NCBI GenBank assembly: GCA_045586185.1 | Contig: JAZMZV010000015.1 | Coordinates: 1 to 64,000 of the forward strand | DNA from: RUG11551 sp045586185 | Lineage (GTDB): Bacteria; Planctomycetota; Planctomycetia; Pirellulales; Thermoguttaceae | Reading direction: 5' to 3' | DNA: 64,000 nucleotides | Shown: piece by piece, positions 24,940 through 34,378 of the stretch | Layout of the letters: every line of letters starts with the position of its first letter | Position numbering within the stretch: position 1 is the stretch's first letter | The notes under the pieces: generated by a model | What the model was told of the DNA's origin: nothing | Seen by the model: only the letters and a program-made list of their open reading frames with translations | The model's database searches: none | Translations under genes and position numbers: made by a program

Positions 24940-25290
24940 CTACATGCTCGCTGACGGGAGCGGGTTGGACAGGGCGGCGTTATACTGGTTTATCGCTTTT
25001 TGCAGAATTGCTTTTTCTGATTTAGTGAGCATGTCAATCGACAAGACTGTAATAATCTGCTTTCGGTTTTTATCGTAAACGATGGGAATGTACTCGTCCT
25101 GATAGCGAATAACCGCCTTACTGCGCGCTAAACTCTGCTTTTTCAAAAAACAGAAATATTTCCCATGAGAGCAAATCTGGCTCATCTCTTTATATTGCTT
25201 TTTGCTGATTGCTAGTCCAACCCGTTCCAGCGTTCGCCGTTTGGTATGAAGTTCCAGATTTTTGCATTTTGAACGATGTTTTCTTCGCAT
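24940..25290 (-). CDS. Small basic orphan protein, possibly of the DUF4258/RelE-like type
   Basis: 116 residues, strongly basic, with GGAG before ATG 25290. The stretch from residue 65 (AVIRYQDEYIPIVYDKNRK, then QIITVLSID) resembles the strand pattern of BECR-fold RNases such as DUF4258, in which a final ivTV strand is typical, but no catalytic set is certain. No antitoxin-like gene adjoins it. Treat it as an unassigned orphan. Confidence 0.5.
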   Translation of the reverse strand: MRRKHRSKCKNLELHTKRRTLERVGLAISKKQYKEMSQICSHGKYFCFLKKQSLARSKAVIRYQDEYIPIVYDKNRKQIITVLSIDMLTKSEKAILQKAINQYNAALSNPLPSASM

Positions 25291-25547
25291 AATTAATCTC
25301 CGATGAATGAAATAGGACTCGTGAAAAATAAATCTAACGAATCTTAACGATATTTGCCCTTCAGGGGAACCTGAATTACCATGAAATCGAAGAAAAATTA
25401 AAATTATTGCATTTGAAGAGTTTGCATTATAGCGTTTAGATAAAATAGTAAAGTTTCAAGCTCTCTGATAAAATCTCCTATTTTAATATTTCTCGATATT
25501 GTAAAAAGCAAAATATTGGATATAATAACCAGAAAAGCAACCAGTAT

Positions 25548-26975
25548 ATGAGAATTCGGGCTTTCCCAATGGATGATTTATCTAACAACGCTGACGTCAA
25601 CGAAACTATCGACACCGCTTTTGGCGTTGAGATGAATCGCGATATACCTCTCGGCGACGGCGAACGAGCGCTTTCTGTCCTGTACGCTTTACAGAAGGAG
25701 CGCGAGTCCAGCGCCGATTCCGGTTCGGTTGAATATCTCGATCCGGAGCTGACAGCGCAGATTGACTCGTTTTCCATGTACGACGTTGTCGTTGAGACGT
25801 TGCAGTGGTTTCAAGAGAAAAACGTCTGCCCGTCTGTTCCGATTACGCCCGAGACTCGCCTGGAAGCGCTCTTTCCCGCCAAAGGACGCGAGAAGAACTG
25901 GATGCGGTTTATTCTCGATCTGCAACATCAGGATTGGGAGACGGGACGAGCGGAATTTCTCTCATTGCCTCTGTCTGTTATAAAATTTATTACCTGTATT
26001 AATGTTGTTTTTGTAGTTATTTTGCTGTCGTCCATTCTGATTGGAATACTCAACGCGGTTAACGTAATTGGATGTTTGCCTCAATGGCAAAAATTTGTCT
26101 ATTTTTGGACATGTCAGTTTTTGTTTTTCTATCTTGGATTTTACATTCTTATCTACTTTATTATAAACCTTCAGCCTTTCAAATTTTGTACGAAAGAGTT
26201 TAAGGGCGAATTCAATACAGTAGAAAAGCTGTCGAGTTATCTCAAGGAAATAAACCTTTTCAGAATTGCCGATCCCGATGCGGAAACGCTTGCCAAATCC
26301 GGCTGCCCGATTTGTAAAAAGATACTCGCTGTTCTGTCGCGCCAGTCGAGAATTCCAGAAGAGGAATTGAATCTGCAATCCCGGTTGGATTCTCTATTTC
26401 ATGGAAACAAAGCGTATTCCGTATGGAATGGGCTGATAAAGGAAATGACGAAAGAGAAATTCAATTTGCCTCACATCATTCCGCAGCGCCTCAGCTCGCA
26501 CTCAGTAATTATAAACTGGTTTTTGATTTTTCTTAATTGGTTTGTTGGAGCAGGCTTGGTAATTGGAAGCGGATATGTCATTTATGTGAGCGAATTTATT
26601 CAATCGAAATCTGGCGCCCCAATAATTGATAATTATATTACTAATCCGTTTTTAAAAGAGCTGTACTTTTTGTTGATTTATATTTTTCTGGGATTTGTTC
26701 TTGTCCTGTTTCTTATAATGTTTATAATGGCGATAATTGCCATGTTCGACTACTTCCTCTTTCCGCGATACAGCTTTCCCGTTCGCTATCAGACCGTTGC
26801 CAATCTTGTCAACCGGTTTCGAGCCGCCAACGTGGAATGGCTGGCGGAGAACAGCCCGGAATCGCTGGACGCTAAACTGCGGACGCTGGCGTTTCCTAAT
26901 GCGGAACAGAAAGAGGTTATCGAGAGGTTAAAATCAGAACAGGAACTGGGCGAAGAGGAACTTGAGGATTTCTGA
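25548..26975 (+). CDS. Orphan membrane protein with an internal duplication
   Basis: 475 residues. There are four hydrophobic membrane segments in two pairs (about 145-170 and 183-207; 324-350 and 370-402). Each pair is preceded by a similar soluble stretch: TRLEALFPAKGREKNWMRFI near 105 and SRLDSLFHGNKAYSVWNGLI near 283, so the protein seems to be two copies of a soluble-plus-two-helix unit. CPICKK near 255 is a lone CxxC. Start may be ATG 25569. No family recognised and no clear operon partner. Confidence 0.75.
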   Translation: MRIRAFPMDDLSNNADVNETIDTAFGVEMNRDIPLGDGERALSVLYALQKERESSADSGSVEYLDPELTAQIDSFSMYDVVVETLQWFQEKNVCPSVPITPETRLEALFPAKGREKNWMRFILDLQHQDWETGRAEFLSLPLSVIKFITCINVVFVVILLSSILIGILNAVNVIGCLPQWQKFVYFWTCQFLFFYLGFYILIYFIINLQPFKFCTKEFKGEFNTVEKLSSYLKEINLFRIADPDAETLAKSGCPICKKILAVLSRQSRIPEEELNLQSRLDSLFHGNKAYSVWNGLIKEMTKEKFNLPHIIPQRLSSHSVIINWFLIFLNWFVGAGLVIGSGYVIYVSEFIQSKSGAPIIDNYITNPFLKELYFLLIYIFLGFVLVLFLIMFIMAIIAMFDYFLFPRYSFPVRYQTVANLVNRFRAANVEWLAENSPESLDAKLRTLAFPNAEQKEVIERLKSEQELGEEELEDF

Positions 26976-27040
26976 TTATAGAGTTTTTATGTAGCACGTT
27001 GGAAAAGGCTGCGCCTCTGGGCGCCGCAATCTCCGAGATT

Positions 27041-29125
27041 TTAGTTTATCATAATAACCCCGCTTGATCTCGGGTTCATGTTCATCGGGATTTCTTCTGC
27101 GCCGAGAATGGTGAGGTAGGGAAATCTGTCCTGGAATAACGCCTGAACCAGAGCGCGAATTTCCGACGACGTAATCAAAACCGGCGGGCGGCGATTCGTG
27201 CGGAGCTGTTCGATTTCAATGGCGAGTTTCTGGTTGAGCTGCGCTCGGAGCGAGGGCGAGATGCCGATTTCCACGTCGTTGTCGACGATGCGGCAGTTGT
27301 CGCGAATGGCGGTCTGCAGGTCGGGCGAAAGCATAATCGCCAGGATTTCGTTGTCGGAATCGGCGCAGGACGTGCAAATCGTTCTGCCGAGTTTTTGTCG
27401 AACGCGTTCGACCTGTTCAATCAGATTTCCCGACGGGTTACTGCCCAGTACGTCCAAAATCAGTTCCAGCTGACGAATGGGAACGCGCTGTTTGAGCAGA
27501 CGCTGTAACACCTGTTCGACGGCGGAAAGCGTCATGACGCTGGGAATCAGCTCGTCGACAACGGCGGGCGACGTCTTGCGAAGTTGGTCGATTAACGCCT
27601 TGGCGGAATCCCGCGTGAGCAGTTCGTCCGCATGCAGAACGCAAAGCTCCTTGAGATGATTGAAGATCAACTCGGACGGTTCGCGAACGACGTAGCCTTG
27701 ATTTTTCGCTTCTTCAATTTGAGACCGGTTAATCCAGTAACCCGGATTTTTGGTTTCCGGCTCCTGGTCGAGCAACCCGGCAACCGTCCCGTACGCGTCG
27801 CCCAAATCGACGGCAAACGCCATGTCCGGATAAATCATCTTTTTGCAGACCGGGACGCCATGTAGATTGATTCGGTATTCGTTGGGTTCCAGTTCCGGGC
27901 AGGAATCTGTAACAGACGTCTTCGGCAGAAGAATCCCCCATTCCCGGGCGAAATACCGGCGCGTTTCTCGAATCGCGTTCAGCAGGGTTTCCTGGGTAAA
28001 GACGCCTGAAAGCCCGCGCCCGAGCTGAATCTCAATCGGGTCGACGGTTAAGAGGTTGTCCACCGCCGACGCCTTTTCCGTCTCTTTCTTTTTAATAAGA
28101 ATCTCTTCGCTGCGCCGCTGCTGTTCTTTGTTCCGTTCGTTGAGAATCCACGCCAAGCCGACAAACCCGGTTCCCAGCAGCATGAGCGGGATTTTGGGAA
28201 GCTGCGTCAGCGTGAGGAGGAACAGGAAAACGCCGGTCGCCAACAGCGCGCCGGAATGGGAAAAGACCTGGTGCGACACTTCCTCCGGCAGCTCGGTCTT
28301 TTCGGCGCTTCGCGTCATGAGCATTGCCGCCGCCAGCGAAATGAGCAATGCGGGAAGCTGGCTCACAAGGCCGTCGCCGATGGTCAATCGGGTAAAGACG
28401 TCCAGCGCGTTTGTTACATTCATTCCCTGCGACAGACCAATAACCAGCCCGCCGACAATGTTGACAGCGGTTATGCAAAGCCCGGCAATGGCGTCTCCGC
28501 GGACGAATTTGCTGGCGCCGTCCATAGCCCCGAAGAAGTCGGACTGCCGCCCCAGCTCCGCGCGGCGGTTTTGGGCGTCCTGCTGGGTTATCAGCCCGGA
28601 ATTGAGGTCAGCGTCGATGGCGGCTTGTTTCCCCGGCAGGGAATCCAGTGCGAATCGTGCGGCGACTTCGCTGATTCGCGACGCCCCTTTGGTAATCACG
28701 AGGAACTGAATCAAGACGAGAATCAGGAATATCACGACGCCGACAACCAGATTGGAGCCGGTCACGAAATTGCTAAAGGCGTTAATCACCTGTCCAGCCG
28801 CCAGGGCACCGTCTGCCGGAGCGTTGGTAAGAATCAGCCGGGTTGTGGCGATGTTCAATACGAGGCGAAACAGCGTCGTCGCCAGTAGAATCGTGGGGAA
28901 GACGCTGAATTCCAATGGAGTGCGAATAAACAGCACCGTCGAGAGCATCAATACGGCAAACGCCAGGTTGATTGACAGCAGAAAGTCCATCGTCCACGCC
29001 GGCAGCGGCGCCAAAAGAACCGCGACCGCCAGGATTATCGAAATCGGCAGGAGCGCAGCGCGGAGGTATCGTCCCCAGGACGAGGACGGCGAGGATTCGG
29101 ACGACATCAGGGTAGGCGTTGACAT
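27041..29125 (-). CDS. flhA: Flagellar biosynthesis protein FlhA
   Basis: 694 residues, full length. The N-terminal half has about eight membrane segments and the family signature between segments 4 and 5 (VITKGASRISEVAARFALDS, GKQAAIDADLNSG), and the C-terminal half is the cytoplasmic export-gate domain (VDLGDAYGTVAGLL onward). It would form the ring of the flagellar type III export gate. Homologous SctV/EscV injectisome proteins are an alternative. No other flagellar or secretion gene is in this window. Confidence 0.92.
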   Translation of the reverse strand: MSTPTLMSSESSPSSSWGRYLRAALLPISIILAVAVLLAPLPAWTMDFLLSINLAFAVLMLSTVLFIRTPLEFSVFPTILLATTLFRLVLNIATTRLILTNAPADGALAAGQVINAFSNFVTGSNLVVGVVIFLILVLIQFLVITKGASRISEVAARFALDSLPGKQAAIDADLNSGLITQQDAQNRRAELGRQSDFFGAMDGASKFVRGDAIAGLCITAVNIVGGLVIGLSQGMNVTNALDVFTRLTIGDGLVSQLPALLISLAAAMLMTRSAEKTELPEEVSHQVFSHSGALLATGVFLFLLTLTQLPKIPLMLLGTGFVGLAWILNERNKEQQRRSEEILIKKKETEKASAVDNLLTVDPIEIQLGRGLSGVFTQETLLNAIRETRRYFAREWGILLPKTSVTDSCPELEPNEYRINLHGVPVCKKMIYPDMAFAVDLGDAYGTVAGLLDQEPETKNPGYWINRSQIEEAKNQGYVVREPSELIFNHLKELCVLHADELLTRDSAKALIDQLRKTSPAVVDELIPSVMTLSAVEQVLQRLLKQRVPIRQLELILDVLGSNPSGNLIEQVERVRQKLGRTICTSCADSDNEILAIMLSPDLQTAIRDNCRIVDNDVEIGISPSLRAQLNQKLAIEIEQLRTNRRPPVLITSSEIRALVQALFQDRFPYLTILGAEEIPMNMNPRSSGVIMIN

Positions 29126-29456
29126 ATTATCTATTCGCAGGAAACGAGCGCTCGGCGATAAACCAATTACCGCCCCGACGGCTCTGTCAACGCTTATAAT
29201 ACTCTTTTTTCGATTTTCTGTCTATATCAATATAGAAAAAACAGGGCAGTTAGCACACGGATTCAACGGATGAAACGGATATTCACCGATTGATAAACTG
29301 TGATTCTATCATAATCGACTAAAAGAGCATTATTCTAATTCTTAATTAGATAAATTAAGAAAGAAGGGAGATTTAGACTGACCGTTAACTAATCGGCGCG
29401 AATCCGTCCAATCCGTAAAATCCGTGTGCGGATGACCTGCACATAACCAATGGGAA
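29126..29456. repeat. Gap with a paired ACGGATTAA element in inverted arms
   Basis: One arm (about 29245-29294) reads CACACGGATT, AACGGATGAAACGGAT and ends ACCGATTG. The other (about 29381-29440) is its reverse complement type, with AATCGGCG, AATCCGTCCAATCCGT and GTGTGCGG. About 85 nt of AT-rich DNA lie between. No gene seen. Confidence 0.75.
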
Positions 29457-30557
29457 TTAATCCGGATTTACGCGAACTCGCAAAGACGCTGCGGGGCAGC
29501 AGCGTTCGCCGGGCGTTTTGCCGGGGCATTGTTTCAGTCCGGAGCAGTTGAGGCAGATGGCGTCTTCCAGTTTGCGTCCTTCGGCGAACGCAGCGAGGCT
29601 TTCCATGGTCGTCTGAGCGATGTTGGATTCCGCCTCTTGCGTGAAAAACGCCTGATGGGAAGAGATGATAACGTTGGGAAACGTCGTCAGACGAGCCAGG
29701 GCGTCGTCCTGCATGACGTCGCTGGAACGGTCTTCAAAGAAGTAGTCGGTTTCCTCCTCGTAGACGTCCAGGCCGGAGGCGCCGACTTGCCCGGTTTTTA
29801 GCCCGTCGATGAGGGCGGCGGTGTCGATGAGTTTGCCGCGGCTGGTATTGATTATCACGACGCCGGGTTTCATTTCGGAAATGGTCTTCGCGTTAATCAG
29901 ATGGACGTTGTCCGGCGTGAGCGGGCAATGGAGCGAAATAATATCGCTGTTCCGGAAAAGCGCATCAAGGTCAACGTACTGGAAATGCAGCTCGTTCGCC
30001 GCTACCGAGTTGGGGTAGAGGTCGTAAGCGAGAACGTTCATTCCGAATCCCTGTAACAGCCCGATAAACACGCGCCCGATCTTGCCGGTTCCGATAACGC
30101 CGATCGTCTTGCCCCGCAGGTCGAACCCCATCAGCCCATTGATGGAAAAGTTGCTTTCTCGAACCCGGTTATAGGCGCGATGAATCTTCCGATTGAGCGT
30201 CATGAGCAGCCCCAGCGTGTACTCCGCAACGGCATAGGGGGAATACTGCGGAACGCGAACGACCGGAATGCCGCGTTCGCAAGCCGCCTTGAGGTTGACG
30301 TTGTTGTACCCGGCGCAGCGCAAAGCGATCATCCGAACCCCGTTTTGGGCGAGGGACTCAATCGTCGGCTCGCTCAAGTCGTCGTTGACAAACGCGCAGA
30401 TGGCGTCGAATCCAGCTGTCAGCGCCGCGGTTTGAGGACGCAGCTTCTCTTCGAAATACGTCAGGTCGAACCCGTACTTTTTATTCTCCGCGTCGAAAAA
30501 ACGACGGTCGTACGGCTTTGCGTCAAAAACAGCGACTTTGAAATCCTTGTTAATCAT
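29457..30557 (-). CDS. ldhA: D-lactate dehydrogenase (D-2-hydroxyacid dehydrogenase family)
   Basis: 366 residues. It has RCAGYNNVN near 80, the Rossmann motif GVIGTGKIGR near 153, INTSRGKLID near 235 and the catalytic Arg, Glu and His sites (SRG; DVYEEE; SSHQAFFT). It reduces pyruvate to D-lactate with NADH during fermentation. The 35-residue tail after EGRKLEDA is unusual: it carries five cysteines (CLNCSGLKQCPG, GERCC) that could bind metal or respond to redox state. A heptamer repeat lies just before the start. Confidence 0.92.
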   Translation of the reverse strand: MINKDFKVAVFDAKPYDRRFFDAENKKYGFDLTYFEEKLRPQTAALTAGFDAICAFVNDDLSEPTIESLAQNGVRMIALRCAGYNNVNLKAACERGIPVVRVPQYSPYAVAEYTLGLLMTLNRKIHRAYNRVRESNFSINGLMGFDLRGKTIGVIGTGKIGRVFIGLLQGFGMNVLAYDLYPNSVAANELHFQYVDLDALFRNSDIISLHCPLTPDNVHLINAKTISEMKPGVVIINTSRGKLIDTAALIDGLKTGQVGASGLDVYEEETDYFFEDRSSDVMQDDALARLTTFPNVIISSHQAFFTQEAESNIAQTTMESLAAFAEGRKLEDAICLNCSGLKQCPGKTPGERCCPAASLRVRVNPD

Positions 30558-30558
30558 A

Positions 30559-30587
30559 GTTGCGAGTTGCGAGTAGCGAGTTGCGAG
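30559..30587 (-). repeat. TTGCGAG heptamer repeat upstream of ldhA
   Basis: Four units GTTGCGAGTTGCGAGTAGCG-style, directly before the ldhA start codon (30557), so it forms the 5' untranslated region of that gene, where no Shine-Dalgarno sequence is then visible. Confidence 0.75.
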
Positions 30588-30631
30588 AAATACTGTATCG
30601 GGTAATTATATCAATCCGATAAAGGCGTTAT

Positions 30632-33478
30632 TTACGGCGCGAGTCGGAACGCGTCGGGGTCTGCCGCCAGAGCGGCTTTGAGTATCAGGACGCGGTCGCT
30701 GGGCTGGCGTTCGTACAGAATAATTGTGTTTTTCCCTTTGGACAGCGGGACCGGACGGTTTGGTCCTGCGCCGTCTCCCCCGAAAACGGGAGACGCGACG
30801 TTGTGCCACGGCTGGTCCGTTCGCTTTGAACCGAGAGAAATAACGTTCTTCTTTTCCTGCCCGTTAACGGACATATATCGCCACGCGGGGGTCTGATACC
30901 CGGTCTTGGCAAAGAGCCAGTATTCGCCATCGGCGGGGACGTTAAACGTAAGCGCGACGCCGCCCGATGGAAGCGTTTTGATTTCGGAAGCGTAAATCGC
31001 GTCTTTGCGCGCCTGCGCTAAAAGCCGGGCGTTTTCGCGGGAATCGACTGTAACGGAAACGACGCGCGAGAACCCGGACGGGGTTCTAATCGCAAACGCC
31101 GACGTGTATCGCCGCGCCTGTTTGACGCCAGCAGGATTGACGCGAACGGTCAGCGTCTGCCCGGATTTGAGCGTTCCCGACTGCGGCGTTACCGTAAAGA
31201 AATCAGCGGCGCTCGGCTGAACGATTTGGAAGGAGTCGGAATAGCCAGTCCCCTTAACGAGGATTTTTATCTCGGCTTTGTCTGTTACAGAATCGCTTTT
31301 AGCGGACAGTTCAACCGTCTGAACGGACGTGTCAAAGGGAACTGGTCGGAATGGAATCGACTCAACGTCGGCTTTGTCGATCGCGCCGATACTGACGCTC
31401 GAACGGGCGGCAAAATTCGGGACGGCTTTGCCTTTTCCGAACGCAGGCGAGTTGGTCTTTAGTTGAAAGCGTCCGGAAGATTCGTTGAGAAACAGCATGT
31501 CGTGCGCGTCCCGAGCGATTCCGTGCTGTTCCTGATTGAATTTGCTTTGAACCTCTTGAATATGCTTTGCCGCGTTGTATCCTGTAACCAAATCGTAATC
31601 GAAATCGGACTGCAGCGGCGCGAAGAACTGTCGAGTTGTAACGCTTCCGCCGACGTAGAGGTTGTTGCGGCTAAACGCCTTGAACAGGGGCGGCTTGCGG
31701 TTTGCCAAGGCGTCGTATTCGGACTGCGATCCGCCGGGGCTGGAAATGCCGCCGTATCCGACGACTGTGTTGTTGATAAAGTGTAGACGCCCCAAGCCCA
31801 GGTTTCCAAAGACGTTTTTAATCCCGGCGCCGACCAGGTCGAACTCGTCGCCCGCGTTACAAAAGATGTTGTTATAGTACCACGCGGGACCGAGTTTGCA
31901 CGGGGCGGTACTCACGCCGCACAGGCAGCCCTCCGTTCTGTTATAGAAGAATCGGGCGTTGACCTGACCACCGTCCAGCTCCATGCCGTCGTCGTTGCCG
32001 AACCCGAAGAAATTCCCGCAGACTTCCGCGTCCTGCCAAATCGCGCCGTTGTCTTTTCCGTTGCCTAACCCTTCGGAAACGTCGTTCCAGCGGTGAGCGT
32101 CCGATCCGATAAAGTCGTTGTATCGAACGGCAATGCCTGTCGAATACCCAATGCATAGCGCGTTCGGCCCGGCAGGATGAGAATAGAACCAGCTGTTCGC
32201 TGTTCCCCGCGGGTCGTGAACCCAGTTGCGCTCGATGAGCAGATTGGACGAGTTCGTTACGTAAATTCCAGCGTCGTTGTTGATACAGCGTCCGTTTTGC
32301 TCGTAATACTTCCCGTCGAGGTCAACGCGCTGCGTTCCGATTCGACCGTAATTAGAGATGTCGCAGTTGAGAATCTGGACGCCGCGGCAGTTGTCGAGCT
32401 GAATTCCGTGACGGCGTCCGCCGAGAATTGTCAAGCCCTCTAAAATGACGAACTCAACGTTAGAAAGATAAACGGCGGATTCTTTATCGCTCCCGCCGTC
32501 GATGACCGCGCCCTGCGCCAAGATGTAACGGATATAGCCGTCTTGAGTTCCCGATTCCGTAATCGTCTGCGGACCGAGCGTTTCGTTCTCTTTTCCTAAA
32601 ACCACTGTTTTGGCGACGGGAACGTCAACGGACTTCGTTTTGAATTCCCCTTTGAACTGTCGAACGCCCAGCGGGGATTTAATTGCGACTTCGTACTGAT
32701 ATTCCGCGTTCTCTTGAAGATGAACGAACGTTCCTCGAGCGCAGCGCTGACCCGGCACGCAAACCAGCGGGAAGCCCTCCTGCCAGAGCGGGTTCTGATT
32801 GGCTTTTGTTGGCTTGACCCGAAATCGCGTTTTGGACTGAAACTGCGATTCGTCGTCCGGAACGCCAACGTTGACGTTGACGCTGCAAACGCGGTATCCG
32901 GGCACGACTTCAAATTCCGGCGCGTTTGCGGTTAGCGAAACCGGCTCGTCTTTCTTCTCCGGTTTCGATTTCGGGACGGCTATCTCAACGAGCGTTTCCG
33001 TTTCAACGAGTTTAATCTCCGTAAAGACGAATTTCTTCCCGACTTGTCCGCGGGTTTCGATTCGCAGCAGGGCTTGAATCGAATCCGCCTCTCCTGTATT
33101 GACCGCCAAGAGCGTGGGAACCGTTTTGTTCCCCTCGGGCGGAAAGCCGTACATGGCAGGTCGGGCGATTTCCTTTTTGTCTTTGAAGAGCTTGATTTGC
33201 AAGCACGCTCTGTGCGGCTCGTCAGCGACAATTTTGGCGCTGAAAAGCAGATTGACGTTCTTCTTCGTCAGCTTGACCGTCTGCCCCAGTTCCGTTAACC
33301 GGCCTGGCGTTTCTTTCAAGACGGTAATCTCGACACCGTCAGGAACGGCTTTGACCGCGGTAGAATCGGAATAATGACGCCAGTTGATTAACGGCGGCGT
33401 CAGAAGCGATGCAGCGTCCTGCGCCTGAAGGGTTGTTACATTCAAAAGAACAAACAGAAGAAAGGGTAATCGTTTCAT
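30632..33478 (-). CDS. Large secreted parallel beta-helix protein
   Basis: 948 residues from ATG 33478, which begins a clear signal peptide (MKRLPFLLFVLLNVTTLQAQ); a longer frame upstream overlaps the pseudopilin gene and is not used. The centre (about 310-630) is a right-handed beta-helix with repeated strands such as LSNVEFVILEGLTILGG, like pectate lyase and other polysaccharide lyase or epimerase folds; flanking domains are beta-sandwich-like and the C-terminus resembles a carbohydrate-binding domain. A glycan target is likely but the activity is unknown. It follows the pseudopilin gene by two bases. Confidence 0.8.
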   Translation of the reverse strand: MKRLPFLLFVLLNVTTLQAQDAASLLTPPLINWRHYSDSTAVKAVPDGVEITVLKETPGRLTELGQTVKLTKKNVNLLFSAKIVADEPHRACLQIKLFKDKKEIARPAMYGFPPEGNKTVPTLLAVNTGEADSIQALLRIETRGQVGKKFVFTEIKLVETETLVEIAVPKSKPEKKDEPVSLTANAPEFEVVPGYRVCSVNVNVGVPDDESQFQSKTRFRVKPTKANQNPLWQEGFPLVCVPGQRCARGTFVHLQENAEYQYEVAIKSPLGVRQFKGEFKTKSVDVPVAKTVVLGKENETLGPQTITESGTQDGYIRYILAQGAVIDGGSDKESAVYLSNVEFVILEGLTILGGRRHGIQLDNCRGVQILNCDISNYGRIGTQRVDLDGKYYEQNGRCINNDAGIYVTNSSNLLIERNWVHDPRGTANSWFYSHPAGPNALCIGYSTGIAVRYNDFIGSDAHRWNDVSEGLGNGKDNGAIWQDAEVCGNFFGFGNDDGMELDGGQVNARFFYNRTEGCLCGVSTAPCKLGPAWYYNNIFCNAGDEFDLVGAGIKNVFGNLGLGRLHFINNTVVGYGGISSPGGSQSEYDALANRKPPLFKAFSRNNLYVGGSVTTRQFFAPLQSDFDYDLVTGYNAAKHIQEVQSKFNQEQHGIARDAHDMLFLNESSGRFQLKTNSPAFGKGKAVPNFAARSSVSIGAIDKADVESIPFRPVPFDTSVQTVELSAKSDSVTDKAEIKILVKGTGYSDSFQIVQPSAADFFTVTPQSGTLKSGQTLTVRVNPAGVKQARRYTSAFAIRTPSGFSRVVSVTVDSRENARLLAQARKDAIYASEIKTLPSGGVALTFNVPADGEYWLFAKTGYQTPAWRYMSVNGQEKKNVISLGSKRTDQPWHNVASPVFGGDGAGPNRPVPLSKGKNTIILYERQPSDRVLILKAALAADPDAFRLAP

Positions 33479-33480
33479 GG

Positions 33481-34332
33481 TTATAAATCGTCGTCTGAAA
33501 TGACTTCGCCGCAGTTGTACGTAAACAGATTGACAAACGTCTCCGGGTTCATGTTGTGAACGTGGAAATGCACGGAGCCGTCTGCGTAAACGAAATTGCA
33601 GCCGCTCGGATGGAAAGAATACATCTCGTTTGCGTTTTCGCAGTTGATCATTTCTGTTTTGAAACAAACGGTATGGGTGTAGAAATAGGCGTCAACGTCC
33701 GCCCATTTGGATCCGGAAATCGTAGCTTTATTTTGATACTTACCCTCTTTATAGTAGTAGGGGCGACCGGCGTCTTCAAAGAACAAAAACGTGCTGGACA
33801 AACCGTCTGTAATCTGAGACGATTTGAGAGACAATCCATCTTTCTTTAATACTCCTTCCCAGTTCATTCGTTGAGTAATAACCCCGTCTTTAACCAGTTG
33901 TTTGTAGGCGGAGGAGTCCACCCAGACGTCGGCGGCGTAATCGGCGCAGTAATCGTCTGTCTGAACTGTCGACGGACAGCGATAGGCAGGAATATTGACT
34001 TTGTAGGCGTTAGTATTGGGCGATGTGTTCCAGTTTTTCGTCATATCGAAGGCGTCGTAAACGTTTTGAAGTTCCATGTAGGGAAGAATAAACGTCAGAC
34101 AGTTGTGCTTTGGCGACGTGGTGTGCGACGGTGGGAACCGCTGAAACGCAGATTCGTAGTTAATCATCGCCAATCCGATCTGCTTGAAATTGTTAGAGCA
34201 TTTCAGGCGTCTTGAGGCTTCACGAGCGGACTGGACCGCTGGAATCAGCAGCCCAATTAACACCGCAATTATTGAAATAACTACCAACAGCTCAACCAGC
34301 GTAAAGCCGGAAGTCTTTTTGTCGTTTCCCAT
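33481..34332 (-). CDS. DUF1559 pseudopilin-like protein
   Basis: 283 residues. It begins with a prepilin cleavage and methylation signal (GFTLVELLVVISIIAVLIG) and ends with the hallmark H-x9-DG (FHPSGCNFVYADGSVHF), the pair that defines the DUF1559 proteins so abundant in Planctomycetes. It is likely exported and anchored by its N-terminal helix. A strong AAGGGGGAT lies before ATG 34332. Close coupling with the downstream beta-helix protein suggests joint display or export. Confidence 0.93.
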   Translation of the reverse strand: MGNDKKTSGFTLVELLVVISIIAVLIGLLIPAVQSAREASRRLKCSNNFKQIGLAMINYESAFQRFPPSHTTSPKHNCLTFILPYMELQNVYDAFDMTKNWNTSPNTNAYKVNIPAYRCPSTVQTDDYCADYAADVWVDSSAYKQLVKDGVITQRMNWEGVLKKDGLSLKSSQITDGLSSTFLFFEDAGRPYYYKEGKYQNKATISGSKWADVDAYFYTHTVCFKTEMINCENANEMYSFHPSGCNFVYADGSVHFHVHNMNPETFVNLFTYNCGEVISDDDL

Positions 34333-34378
34333 TAAATCCCCCTTATTTCCCTGACCTTGTTATGAATTCACCGAGAAT

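Noticed and set aside
27041..29125. Part of a flagellar operon
   Set aside because: No other flagellar gene is on either side; flhA is listed as solitary.
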